A stretch of DNA of 64,000 bases, from assembly GCA_012295275.1 (NCBI GenBank), contig CM022670.1:35127801-35191800 (forward strand), given 5' to 3'. Positions 27,867-40,039 of the stretch are shown here, piece after piece. How positions within the stretch are numbered: the first letter of the stretch is position 1; each line of letters opens with the position of its first letter. This stretch comes from Chrysomallon squamiferum. Taxonomy: Eukaryota; Mollusca; Gastropoda; Neomphalida; Peltospiridae. Both the position numbers and the translations under genes were made by a program. The notes beneath the pieces are model-generated. The model had not been told where the DNA came from. It searched no databases and worked only from the letters and a program-made list of their open reading frames with translations.

Positions 27867-28045
27867 ACTGTGGAGCAGTCATGCATGAAACCAAAACAAC
27901 AACAACAACAACAATAAAACCAGCGGCTGTTGGTTTGAGACAGACTGAGGAGCAGTGATCCACGAAACCACAGAAACGACAACAACAACAACAACAACAA
28001 TAAAATAAAATTAAAAAACCCGGCGGCTGTTGCTTTGAGATAAAG
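27867..28045. repeat. About 90-bp imperfect tandem duplication
   Basis: Two copies each contain GAGCAGT, GAAACCA, a CAA-repeat tract, ATAAAA and then GCGGCTGTTG followed by CTTTGAGA or GTTTGAGA. Confidence 0.85.
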
Positions 28046-28211
28046 TAAAAAAAGTCGTTGTAGTGGAACAAACCGTATGACAAAACTATTTACAGTACAA
28101 TAATCTGGTTGTTCTGTGACGACGAACATGATGTTATCAATAAGCTTGTATATTCCTAATTATCGGGTTATCGAACGTATAAAATATTTTTTTTAAAAAG
28201 AAGTAAATAAA

Positions 28212-28244
28212 ATAATAATAATAATAATGATGGTGATGATGATG

Positions 28245-28304
<60 letters not shown>

Positions 28305-28330
28305 TTAAATAATAATAATAATAATAATAA
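28212..28330. repeat. (AAT)n microsatellite
   Basis: About 35 AAT units with GAT interruptions at the left edge and one ATATT break. Confidence 0.95.
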
Positions 28331-28639
28331 AGCGGTCATAAATAGTATGAATACAAAACAACTGATATGGAAAAAGATAAACAGTTCTGTTATCTGTCTA
28401 GTGTGTTCGTGTTGGTGTGCGGATAAAAACGTAAATCAACGACTGATCGATCGGCAGATTTCGTTCAGGTGCCTGTTGTTGATGTTTTACTTCGTAGTTA
28501 GTTTCACACAGACAGCTAAAGTAACGACAGCCACAATGAAACTGTACTGATACTGAACATTTTACTCTTATGTTAAAAATTCTTAGTCTTTCCCAGTTTA
28601 GCATTCATTTATTTTTATCGGCAAACTTCGTACTGTCAA

Positions 28640-28862
28640 ACGTGTGTGTGTGTGTGTATGTATGTATATATGAATGTATATATAAATGTACGTATATATA
28701 AATGTATGTTTGAATGTATGTATATCTGTATGTGTCTGTGGTATTTATGTATGTGTAGGTATGTATGTATATATAAAACTTTCGTAGTTTTGTATGTATA
28801 TATGTACGTATATATGTGTTTATGTGTGTTGATATGTGTGTATGTGCGCGCGTATGTGTGTA

Positions 28863-28893
<31 letters not shown>

Positions 28894-28895
28894 CA
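28640..28895. repeat. GT/TATG-rich degenerate microsatellite
   Basis: Interrupted TATG, TGTG and TATA tracts, open in several frames on both strands, none gene-like. Confidence 0.85.
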
Positions 28896-29884
28896 ATATG
28901 TTGATGTGTATAAATATTCAACGAATCTTGCACGGCGTCTAACATAAACAAAAAAAATCGTTAGACAAGCATTAAAAGTGAGGAGAGTTACAACAACACA
29001 ATGGCACAATTATCTTCCACCGTTGACTCTTCACGCCATCGCGAGCAAAATGAAATTATATTACTGGACTCTTAATAACTCGACTTCACACAGGCATGCG
29101 ATATGATTTGCGAATAAATTATTCATTGGCCGATTTGAATATGGTTGGGAAGCCTACATATTTCATTGTTGCGTACTCTTTTAATTTCCCTTGGCAATAC
29201 GTGGCCTGGATGTAGCGTGTGGTCTGATATATGTGGGGTGGGTGCACATACGATCTCGTCTGGTGACAACGTGGTCCCCGGAGGTTTAAACTGATTACCT
29301 AATTGAAATAAAGCAAGCAATGGCATTAAAAGATGCATGGTTTTGTCAGAGAGTGAGTGACAAAGCGCGGTTTTATTTTTCTCTTGTAAATTATATACAA
29401 CTAATATGAATTAGTAACTCTGCCGATAAAAAAAAAAAACAACAACAACACAAAAATACAAACAAAAAAAAGCAAAACATCAACAGTAATAGATTAATTA
29501 TTTTAAAAAAATGAAAAATAAAAGATTAATTATATTAAAAAAAAAATGATTAAATAAAAAATTAATTATTTACATACAGGGTGGTTAAAGAATAACAATA
29601 GCTTGATGGTTGGTTGGAACAGTTCTGTGGTTAGAGACATAGATGTAGTTGGAATGGAAGAGTAGTAGTAGACATTTTTTTATTATTTGTTTACCGTCGT
29701 TTTGTTGTTTATGATAATAGATTTTGTTGTTTTAAAGAAGTAATGAAAGTGTCAGTGTTATTGTTTTACTTATAACGATAACGTTGTTAGTATATTATGG
29801 AAGCAGATGGTTTTTGTAATTGTTATTTGTATCATTGCCATGCAAGAATAGTCTGAGAAAAATATACACGTGCACCTCTCTGTA

Positions 29885-30150
29885 TACATTCACACACATT
29901 CACATAAACAAATACATACACATGCATATATGCACACATATACACATAAACATGAATATAAACACAGACTCATAAATACATACATACATACAAACGTACA
30001 CATTATATATATATATATATATACACACACAACATACACACACAACATACACACACAACATACATACACAACATACACACACATACATACACATACATTC
30101 GCACTCTCAGTTATACACACACACATACATACACACACACACACACAGCC
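29885..30150. repeat. CA/CATA-rich degenerate microsatellite
   Basis: CACA, CATACA and a TA tract at 30004-30022, with several exact CACACAACATA units at about 30023-30080. Confidence 0.9.
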
Positions 30151-30239
30151 ACACGCAGACACAAAACAGAGACAGAGAGCCCTGACCTGGCCAATACACA
30201 GCACATACCTTTACGACAGATCAGAAAATGTTTAACTCA

Positions 30240-30500
30240 CAGGAGAGTTAATGAATGATTTCTTCAGAGACCTGACTTAATCAACAGCGCGTTGTTTTGA
30301 TCTGGCACATTAACGATTTATAAACTAATTAAGCAGAAACACTCCTGACGCCCTTTGTCATCCACGCCAGTCAGTGTCTTTGAATATTCATGAGCAACAA
30401 CAGAAATTCATCTTATTGTCGAATCTTTTTTACCTGGCTGTTATTTTCACTTTAATCATGTTGTTGTGTAACGATGGCAGGTGAGTAATTACATTGTTAA
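30240..30500. promoter_or_regulatory. Non-repetitive intronic block, possible regulatory element
   Basis: This block lacks microsatellites and carries several homeodomain-type cores: AACTAATTAAGC, then GAGTAATTACATTG and GTTAATTACCC close together. It lies in the channel intron, 64 bp from the MITE. A regulatory role is inference only. Confidence 0.25.
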
Positions 30501-30563
30501 TTACCCAGCTTTCTACAGGTGATTTATAAGAAACTTTTCGTGGCCGCATCGCAAAAGAAACTA

Positions 30564-30904
30564 CAGGTACCTACCGGACAAATTATCCGGACTCCTTGGG
30601 GCCCGAGGTTTACCGGATTTGTGGATTTTCCGGTTTTCTGGTACCAAGGCTTTTAAATACGTAAATAATTAGGCATAAACATTTTAAAATTAAAATAAAA
30701 AAATTGACGATACGCAACTGTGGCGTCTCGATACGTAAACAGTGCGGCGAGTGAAAGAACGCCACGCAGCTTGAAAGAGTAGTTCCGGTCTGGTGACGAC
30801 AACACCGGCGCGCCCGAACTATGAAAATAGCGTCGAGGAAAAAAACTTCCGGTTTTCTGGTCTTTCCGGATTTTTAGGACGCCGGATAATTGGTCCGGTA
30901 CATG
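30564..30904. mobile_element. Non-autonomous pogo/Tigger-like DNA transposon (MITE), 341 bp
   Basis: The left end reads CAGGTACCTACCGGACAAAT and the right end, reverse-complemented, reads CATGTACCGGACCAATTATC. Both arms then share TATCCGG followed by a TCCT, giving imperfect terminal inverted repeats of about 29 bp. Each end is flanked by TA (30562-30563 and 30905-30906), the target duplication of Tc1/mariner-pogo elements. Subterminal CCGGTTTTCTGG and its complement extend the symmetry. No transposase frame is present; the 91-codon minus-strand frame across it is not transposase-like. It lies inside the channel intron. The pogo/Tigger label rests on the CAG..TATCCGG end style, which I recall for that group. 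Confidence 0.7.
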
Positions 30905-32088
30905 TAGCTTAATATTTGTCTCGGTCATGCAGCAGAGATTATAGATTCAACAAACAGAATGTAAAGATTTTTCATTCAGACTTTCTCTGGTGCAGTGATT
31001 AAACCTTTAATTCCTTCTCGGTCTGGAGCTGTATTGGGCGGCGGGCTTAAAGTGTTGAGAAGAAAATAACTCTACCGATTCTTCTGTCTGTAATCTTCTG
31101 AACATTGTCGCTGACAGACGGTCGGTCGTGGATTATTCACAAAAGACAGACAGTTGCGTGTTTTAACAAACTGAGAGTGAAACCGGCCCAGCCCATCCCA
31201 TCCCAGCGACATAATCAGTGACATGTTCCGCCAAATCAAAATCTCAATCGTTTTAATCGTAACCTTGCAAGAATGACAAATCAGAAGTTAATCAAATATC
31301 ATCAGCAACCCGAACTGTAGTCAAGAGAAACGGGAAAAGAAATTTATGAATAAAAGAAATGGTTTTACAGTAATCCGAAGATTGGTCTTCTGATAGGTCT
31401 GATGTTAATCAAATAGTATTTATGATTCCAGGCTTAATTAATCAAAAAGATGAGAAAACCTGTGTCCTTCTGTACCAGTTTTTCTGGTGGGTTTTCTGGT
31501 AAGTTAATCATTTATTAATTACGAATTGAAACTTAATTAGAAACGAATGCAAAAATAAAATAAAATAAAATAAAATAAAGGTGCAGATGAGAAAAAAAGA
31601 AAATAAGTAAAACTGATATTAACAACAGCCTCAAAATTGATCATATACACTAAAAAAGAAAAAAAAAAACACACAAAAATAAACTAAACAAATGGTTGAA
31701 AAAAGTAACTACATCTATCCCATAAGTGGAAATACAGTGTTCTTGTACGTACGTTAAAAGTTCCTCGATATAAGGAAAAATTGTATAGGAATTGCTCAGT
31801 AAAACGGTTAGGTATAACAGTTTTAGAGACAGAGAGAGAGAGAGAGAGAAGAAAAAAAAAAACGATAGCTGAAAATAAATAAATCAAAATGTATCCAGCC
31901 ATCGTAAAACCTAATATTAAACACAATTATGGTTAGCATCGACTATATATATATATATATATATCAATAAACTATTGCAAGATAGCATCTAGCAAATATA
32001 AAATTAATACAAATTATTTTTACTGGATTGCTCATCCTTAAAGACGATGGTCATAATCAAATAAAATGTCTGAGAAGGTGATAGAGTG

Positions 32089-32132
<44 letters not shown>

Positions 32133-32239
32133 TATGAATGAAAATAAATTAAATATTATTTAACAATGGGAAAAACCGCAACTAAGGACAAAATGGTTGA
32201 AAAAATAAAATAAAAAAAAATAAACAAAATAAATCCCAC

Positions 32240-32505
32240 CATTGCAGACCGGGAGGTCCTCGGGTACTCTAGAATGAGCCAGATCTTCATCTGCCAGTAA
32301 CTCCAGCCTGTCAGCCCATCCAGGTTCACTGACATGGCTTCCTTGTAGAGGCTCTTGTTGAAGGAGTCCAGTATTCGCTGGTTCTCGATGTAAGACCGAT
32401 AGTGCCGCCAGCAGCATGCTCTGATCTCGTACTCGTTGATCTGCCAGAAGTCCAGCTCCCTCTTCACAACCGCCCCACACACCTCGAGAGGAACGTGTAA
32501 CTCTC
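32240..32505 (-). CDS. Shaw-like: Shaw/Kv3-like K+ channel, internal exon (second half of T1 domain and linker to S1)
   Basis: This 266-bp exon adds 88 whole codons after two bases that complete a split Gly codon (phase 1 in, phase 0 out). It begins GELHVPLEVCG and ends PRTSRSAM. It carries the complete non-Shaker T1 zinc motif H-x5-C-x20-CC: the His is followed by VPLEV, then Cys, twenty residues, then CysCys-Trp. That motif holds T1 subunit interfaces together in the Kv2, Kv3 and Kv4 families. The end, IWLILEYPRTSRSAM, matches the Kv3 segment before S1 and continues without a gap into I-Y-G-I-A-S of the exon at 21308. The acceptor reads ttattgacactttcag; the donor ATG|GTGGGA is a GT donor with a non-consensus +3 to +6. 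The frame stays open on both sides only because of AT-rich repeats, so boundaries were set by splice sites and family alignment. The first T1 half (VGG, FDRHPG, NYYRTG) is missing. Confidence 0.9.
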
Positions 32506-32564
32506 CTGAAAGTGTCAATAAAAGTAAATATATGTATATATATGATATATATGATATGAATGAC

Positions 32565-32666
32565 CACATGAAATAATAATAATGACGATGATGATGATGA
32601 TAATAATAATAATAAAAATAATTATGATTATTATTATAATTATTATTATTATTATTATTATTGTTG

Positions 32667-32730
<64 letters not shown>
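32565..32730. repeat. AAT/ATT array upstream of the T1-exon acceptor
   Basis: Interrupted ATT array with GTT and GAT variants, starting about 60 bp intronward of the acceptor at 32506. It reads as AAU-rich RNA in the transcript and gives poly-Asn and poly-Ile frames. Confidence 0.93.
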
Positions 32731-32731
<1 letters not shown>

Positions 32732-33308
32732 AACAACATTAAGAAGAAAGAATATTATAAGAACACGGGAAAGATGATGATAACTTATGAAGGTCATCAT
32801 CATAATGAAGATCACGATTATAATTATGATTTTGATTCTTTTTTTCTTCTTTTTTTTTAAAGGAAAAAGGAGAAGAATCACAATAAAGCAAAAATAACAT
32901 GTATATCAAACATTCTTATCAGTGGGGAAATAAAACTGACAACAGTGAAATAATAATGAACTAACAGAGTTTACTTTATTATTTATTGTCATTGCACTTG
33001 CAGAATCAGGTTAAACAACAACAACAAAAAAAAACGTTTTATTTATTTATTTGCTTACTAGCTTATTTCCTTTATTTTTACTTTTATTTTTACTTTTATT
33101 TATTTATTTATTTATCTTTTTTTTTTTTCTATTATTATTATTAAATGTTTGGTTTTTACTGTTATTTATCGGTTTTACGGTTCTGTGCTTATCTGTTTAC
33201 GACTTCACTGTTCAACAAATTAAATCTGAGTTCTGTTTCGTAAGATAAAAATGAAAACTATATCTTTATGTACACTTAATATGCTATATGTGTGTCTGTA
33301 TGAAGCAA

Positions 33309-33407
33309 ATATACATACATACATACATATATACTACATACATACATACATACATACATACATACATACATACATACATACATACATACATACATACATA
33401 CATACAT
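33309..33407. repeat. (CATA)n microsatellite
   Basis: About 24 tetranucleotide units with one short ATATAC break, ending in three CATTAA units. Confidence 0.95.
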
Positions 33408-34862
33408 TAACATTAACATTAACACAGATACCCAGATTCAAATTACATAATGTGTCTGTAACACATGTAATTGACAGTTAAGATCGCTACACTAAAAAGA
33501 TTATGCTGAGAACAAATGCAGGATTTAATATCTCATATAACTGTTTGTTAGCATGATGAACTATCATCCCTAATGTTTTTACATAATCGTCTGTTATTAC
33601 GTGAGAGCTCAAACATATTAATACAACGAGTAAAAATAAAGCTTTCGTGTTTGTTAATGGTTTCGTGATTGTTAATGGCTTATCTGTGAAGGTGAACGCC
33701 GGTGCAGTTCTAAATTTATCTGTTTTAATCTTGATGACAAGCATGCAGAAGCTCCTCCACCCGTTTTAATATTATATGTACCCGTCATCGGGATATATAT
33801 CCATTTCCATTCCTCAATATATCAAATACACCCCCAGTGGATATCATATGATATGTCATCCATCCGCAATATACTATATGCTATTCAAACCCATAGGATA
33901 TACTATATGCTTCACTACCTTTATAGATGTCGTTGCTTTCCAATCTTTCAGGATATTAAAGTAGCATCCATGCTTCAGGATCCACATATTGAGAAATATC
34001 AGCAGCATAAATACTGGACTTTCATACTTTAATGACATTTTATTTTTATTAAAGAGATCATTACGTTCTACGACTGAGAATATTAAATGAAAATTCACCC
34101 CTCCCCCAGGCAGGATACACATGTAAATAAATAACAGTACACTGCAGCAGAAATACAAACCTGTCATACTTTAGTGATACATTATTTTATTAAGGCTGAA
34201 ATTAGTTTCTAATAAGACTGGTTAATAGAAGGGTAAGTAAGACGTCTCTATTTTCTAAGACAGAAAACAGAAGCTGTAATAGTAAGCCGTCGGATTTAGA
34301 CAGGTGGTTAGAAGGGTAGCTTTTCAATATCGGCTGTTACACAGCTGATTAAGGAAGGACATGAGAAAAATTTTTCCTGCCGTCTGTTCAGACCTTCTAA
34401 AAATCTTGAAGTCATACAGCCATATAACCAAAATTCCTAAATCTTGTGCCCAAGACAGATATGCTTCAACCTTTAAGGACAGAAGCTTACTTTAAATAGT
34501 TTCATTGACTGAATCATCAAATTTCTGATGATGATGAACTGCATGTTTTTGCACTGAATTTGCATGAGCTTTAGGAGTTTGCTTGGTGATGTTATGGTTC
34601 AGGAAACGAAGAGAAAATCTGTTAAACAAAAAGCTCAACACTCACTGCTTTATAAGTGGCCATTTAGATGACTAATTCAGATTACTGCAAGCTTAGTGTT
34701 CAGACTTCAGAATGGCTGCATATAATCCACTGCAGAAGCCTATCGATTCTTAGAACCCTTTTCTGTACTGGAAGTCACATATGAACGCTTTGTTATATAC
34801 CAGTAACAGATCGCTAACACTTCAACGAATTAATTCATGAGGTATTAAATTTCATAAATGAT

Positions 34863-35078
34863 TGTATGTATGTATGTATGTATGTATGTGGGTGTAAGTA
34901 TGTATGTATGTATGTATGTATGTGGGTGTAAGTATGTATGTAGGTATGTATGTATGTAGGTATGTATGTATGTATGTATGTATGTATGTATGTATGTATG
35001 TATGTATGTATGTATGTATGTATGTGGGTGTAAGTATGTATGTATGTATGTATGTATGTATGTATGTATGTATGTATG

Positions 35079-35109
<31 letters not shown>

Positions 35110-35149
35110 GTATGTATGTATGTATGTATGTATGTATGTATGTATGTGA
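34863..35149. repeat. (TATG)n array with higher-order variants
   Basis: Some 70 TATG units; the variant GTGGGTGTAAG recurs at about 34888, 34922 and 35024, suggesting block duplication within the array. Confidence 0.95.
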
Positions 35150-36657
35150 GCAAAAATGCATGTACGTATTTGTTTTTATGTATATGTGTAATTAGGGAAA
35201 TACGTAGATAAGTCTGTATCCGTTATTTGTTTACGTGTATACGTATGTTTGTATATCTGTCTGTCTCTGTGTAGATGTAAATGTATGCTTGTTTATACGT
35301 GTCTGGAAATATGACACATCACGGATCTATGCTGCTAAATCTTTATCTTCTCCTCATAAATAATATTTTATAAAGAATACATTTAAGACAAATAATATTA
35401 TTCAATAACCTCTTTAAAAAAGATAAAATAAAATAAAATAAAATAAAATAAAAAATAAAAATAATAAGCCTGAAATATATATCGTTGCTTGTAGTTAGTT
35501 ACCTAGATCGATCATAAAACATCACTGAACCAGGAAGAAAAGCGAAAGGTCTAACAGAGACATAATTACACGCATGCGAGTAGCAAAAGGTTGAACGCGA
35601 TGGAATTCTCTCACGTTCTGCACACATAAAAAAAACAAATGTCTGCTGTCTTTCACTGAAGCAGCAGTTAATCATCTCGTCAAAGCAAGCTGTTGGATCA
35701 CTCTCAAAACGCATGCGATCGATCTGTTGTAGAGAAAAATCAGATATTCAGCCTCGTAGTGGCGCAAGCAGGCGCCAGAAAGAGTTAGAGCACCATTTTT
35801 TCGATGCCCTTGGTGTGTGTTTTTTTTTTTTTTTTTTTATTATTATTTAGGGTCCGGCTGGTTACGTATTCTTGCAGGAAGAAGACCGCCATTGACATCT
35901 CGTCTCTTTCTTTCATTCTTTCGTTGTCGTTTTTTTATTCCTTTTCTTTTAATTTCTTGCGGGGTTTTTGAGTGTTTTTTTTTTTTTATATATATATATT
36001 GATTATTAAATGAAATATAAACATACTTATCGAGCGCTGGAGAGAACTTGCCAAAATAGATAGATGATCGTGACATAATTTTCATCAAGCTGTTTTGGTT
36101 TAACGGGGTTAATTTTTTTTTTTTTTTTTTGTTAGGTTGGGTTTTTTGGTTTGGTTTTGGTTTTTTTGTTGAAAAAAACTGGTCCAAGCGAAATGGCCAA
36201 AGTTCACTAATCCTAGCATTCAGCTAGCTACCTCCAGCCCATTCACCTATTTGTGTAGCTCATCGATTTTCATGTTGCTTGTTGTGCATTCGCTTCCAGC
36301 CTCCAGGCGATTGTTTAATCTCGCATAACAAATTTTACGTGTTCATTCTTTTATGTTTCCATTACGATAATTGTGTTGATCTCAAAACCATTTGTATTAT
36401 CTAAATATTTTGAAAGGTTGGATTATACACATGCCAATGTACATATATTAAACATCACAGTCAGAAATGGAAGGTTAATTGTATTAGTCTGCCTTCCCGT
36501 CGTTGAAACCTTCTCTGTTTCTCTATCTGTCTATCTATCTATATGTGTTATAGAATGTTCAGTAATTATCTGTTAATATGTATAATCTATGGATCTATAT
36601 CTCCGTTTGTCTGTCTATCCATTCATCCATATATCCATCCATCCATTAACCCATCGT

Positions 36658-36690
<33 letters not shown>

Positions 36691-37749
36691 ATCTCTGAGA
36701 CACACACTCTCTCACTTCTTCCGAACTATTTTATTGACGAGTTCATATATTCACAGCATGATAGTTCAATAATTTGACTGCGTAATGGTTCCGAATGTTA
36801 AATCGATTGAGAGCTGAGGAAAAAATACCAAAAAAAAGAAGAAAAATACGTAACTAAATTAATAAAATAAAGAAAAACGGGAATAAATAATATGAACGTA
36901 ATTAGTTTTCTCTGGAGAAAAAACAAATAAAAATAAAAATAAAAATGATGATGATTTCAAGGAAGAATAATACAAATTTCACGTAAAAACCATTAAATTA
37001 TTTCTGCCTGACACCGGGTCAAAACGTAAGCTCGGCTTCGGCATTTTCCGTGGGAGAATCAAAATGGCCGTCAACCTTCTATTGTCTCGGTCGTGTTTTC
37101 TCGAACAAGCCTCAGTCGTCGAATTACGGCGATGGGAATTACGATGATATTAAGATAGGAATTAAGATCTTAACCCAATCAACTGGTCCAACACTAAACA
37201 CACACACACACACATACAAAAGAATTACTACATAGCACTTTTTCAACTGACCGATCGATCTGGTCAGAAACGAACGACGGGTTTTGAGTCGGCACGGATC
37301 AAAAAGTTGACTAGACTCGAGGGAATGATGTCTTCAAGCCACAGAAACATCGGAAAACTGCCGATGTCAAATGTCACCGCGACCTTACGACTTCGAGGAT
37401 TTTTGAAAGAGAAGGAACTGCGCTGAATGAGAGGAAAACAAAACACTGCGGATGTAATGTGATAGATGTAATGGGTTTTTCGGTAATGAGCTGTAATGCT
37501 CGGTGAATGGCAACGACCGGCGATGTTATTGGCTTACTCTGACAGGCCACGTTGAGGTTCTAAGACGCAAATGTTGACTGGATTTCGAGTTCGGTCCAGC
37601 GATTACGTCTGTTTTTCGTCATGTCCCTATTTAAATTACGTTTGGTAATCATATTTGATTCTGGGAGTACATATTTCAATTTGAAATCAATTTGAAGATA
37701 ATTATGATGTTCTCTAATAACACGTTTTATAAATACGTTTTTGAATCAA

Positions 37750-37784
<35 letters not shown>

Positions 37785-37856
37785 GTGTATACAATCATTT
37801 AATAACATTTAACTTTGAATCTTGCTCTCGAATCGTTATTTATGAAATTAGTGTAT

Positions 37857-37893
<37 letters not shown>

Positions 37894-38949
37894 AGTCTGT
37901 CTGTCTGACTGGCTGCTGACTGTATCTCTGTCAGTCTGTTTATTCTTTCATTCATTCATTCATTCATTCAAACTCTTCTAAATTTACTCTCGGAAATAAT
38001 TCTGGTTATTTTTCAAAATACAGTCAACCACGAAAAGAAGACAATTTTACAAATACGTTTCGAGAGTAGCTATGGAGACAAAGAAAACACGCTGCGATGT
38101 GTATCTGCTGGCACTGACCATTATCACAAAGACATCGCAGTGTATTGCATGTTGTTTCTGACACTTTAGCCGAGGATTAACATATAAACACTATGCTCTT
38201 GGGTTTAAAGCTAATGGATATATTTCTATTAGTAAATTAAACCTTTGTTCATGGGCGATAAATTAGATTACTTTTCTCACTAATTGTATGTTCTGTTTTA
38301 TATGCCATTACAAAGGGATGTATAAATGGCATAGATTTTTTTTTTTTTTCCCCGATAGATTTGTTTATTCATTACAAGAGACAAAAGAATTTTGGCTAGA
38401 GAACTGAAATTTCCTAATTACGATAACTGAACCATCAAATATTTCGTCTGCCACGAAATTTGACAAAACAAAATATCTGGGGAAAAAAAAAAAAAAGTTG
38501 CTTGCAGCAATTTCCAGTTAACTACAGATCAATATGTCACTGGTCAAACGAATAACATCATTTCTTCATTGAACTAAACCGTTTACTTCACTCCTACACA
38601 ATGGTTTGCACGACTACCACGCTTTTGTTTCGCGTAACTACAAAAAGCGATATCCAGATTAGTTAGTTCTGTGTTAAACTATTCGTTTTTTTAAATTCAT
38701 TATCCTTTATCGTCATTAGTTGTTCTCTAACGCGTTTCAGTTCTGACTAGCGTCTGCTGTAACCACAAAGCCACTGGGACTTGAGTTAGCGATCTACGAG
38801 CATCGAGAGATGTTTTAAGTGAACTGTCACACAGACAGCAGAACACACACTGCCAGATCTGATGTATCAGTCGAAGAGAATTGTTTGCAAAGTAGTCCAG
38901 CAGCCCAGAGATCAATATGAATCGGATGTACACGATTGATCGTACACAC

Positions 38950-39133
38950 TCACTTACACACACACACACACACACATACATACACACACACGTATACACA
39001 TATACATACACACACATACATATACATACATGCATACGCATACATACACACATATTATATATGTATGTATATTTATATGTGTCTATATGTATATATATAT
39101 GTGTGTGTGTGTGTATGTAAATATATATATATA

Positions 39134-39169
<36 letters not shown>

Positions 39170-39175
39170 CAAGAA
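38950..39175. repeat. CA, TA and TG dinucleotide field
   Basis: Interleaved CACA, CATA, TATG and pure TA tracts, open in several frames on both strands. Confidence 0.88.
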
Positions 39176-40039
39176 CATACATTCACATACACTTCCAGGT
39201 CAAATACACACACATATATACATCCATTCATACACAATTCATACAAACACAGATATATAAATACCTATATACACACATACACACACACATAACACAAACA
39301 CAGATATATAAATACCTACATACACACATAAGCACTAACATTACACACACACAGCCACAGATTTCGTCGCTAAACCATATTGATTTCGTCGTTTCACATT
39401 CTTGTCCCGACGCAAACGGGAACAATGAGGATTAACCCGACAGAGAGATAAAACGCACGGAACATCCAAGACTAAAAGCTGCTTCATAAGCTATTCGCGA
39501 TAAACATTTCAGTTTATATCGCTGAACTACACTATAAATAATTCGTCTCTAACGACAACTGTCGGTGTGTCTTAATTGTGTCGAAATACGTGCGCTGAAA
39601 ACAAAAAGCTTTGCCGCGAACCTCGTGGGAAATAAATATTTTAAATTGCCACTTCGCGACCCGTACAACAACGTCGTAAACGATGTTACACACATACGGT
39701 GTTTAACGCAGGGAATTGGTTCTGACGGAACAGTGTGGCGAGAAATCAAGCTAAATAAAAGATAAATTGCCAGCCTCCACCTGCAGATGAATTCTACGTT
39801 ATTGTTAGGAGACACAAATAAATTCTGATAGACGAAAATAGATAGTGCACTGAAATTGAATTATTGTTACAAAAATGATGATGCATCTATAAAGATACTT
39901 GAACATGTATGCTGTAATATATGGCAATATACAGATTAAAAACAAATAAAAATATAAACATACATTAAATACATATCACAAATGATAAAAAGTCTGATAA
40001 TAAGTAGGAAGGCAGGGCAAAATGTTTAGCTAAAGTTTG

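Larger units (their letters stand above)
21309..32239 (-). other. Intron of the Shaw-like channel gene (10,931 bp, phase 0)
   Basis: The intron runs from donor GTGGGATT (32239 downward) to acceptor tttgtatttcag (ending 21309). It interrupts the reading frame exactly between the T1-S1 linker and S1. From memory of the family, vertebrate Kv3 genes have an intron close to this place, so the position is probably old. The body contains microsatellites, tandem repeats (24831-25190, 27867-28045), a dispersed repeat pair, a pogo/Tigger-like MITE and non-repetitive blocks near 30240-30500 and 31000-31490. Small open frames inside it, such as 29338-29123 on the minus strand, show no family I recognise. 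Confidence 0.85.
32506..40039. other. Repeat-rich DNA upstream of the T1 exon
   Basis: Probably the preceding channel intron, since the first T1 exon is not seen. Contents are CATA arrays at 33309-33407 followed by three CATTAA units, the TATG array at 34863-35149, AAAAT units at 35424-35452, CTAT arrays at 36659-36690 and 37857-37893, (GT)n at 37752-37783, and a CA/TA/TG field at 38950-39170. The block 37010-37620 is richer in G and C and non-repetitive, but no exon could be confirmed there. Confidence 0.65.

Noticed and set aside
29123-29338. 71-codon minus-strand frame in the intron
   Set aside because: It begins with Met and is not repetitive, but has no recognisable family and no flanking gene signals; length is compatible with chance.
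32515-32739. Poly-Ile and poly-Asn open frames (up to 241 codons) over the AAT array
   Set aside because: They are triplet-repeat translations. Only the 88-codon T1 part of the longest frame is real coding sequence.
33405-33424. CATTAA/TTAACA units considered as telomere-like
   Set aside because: Only about three units, internal, and not TTAGGG or another known animal telomere motif.
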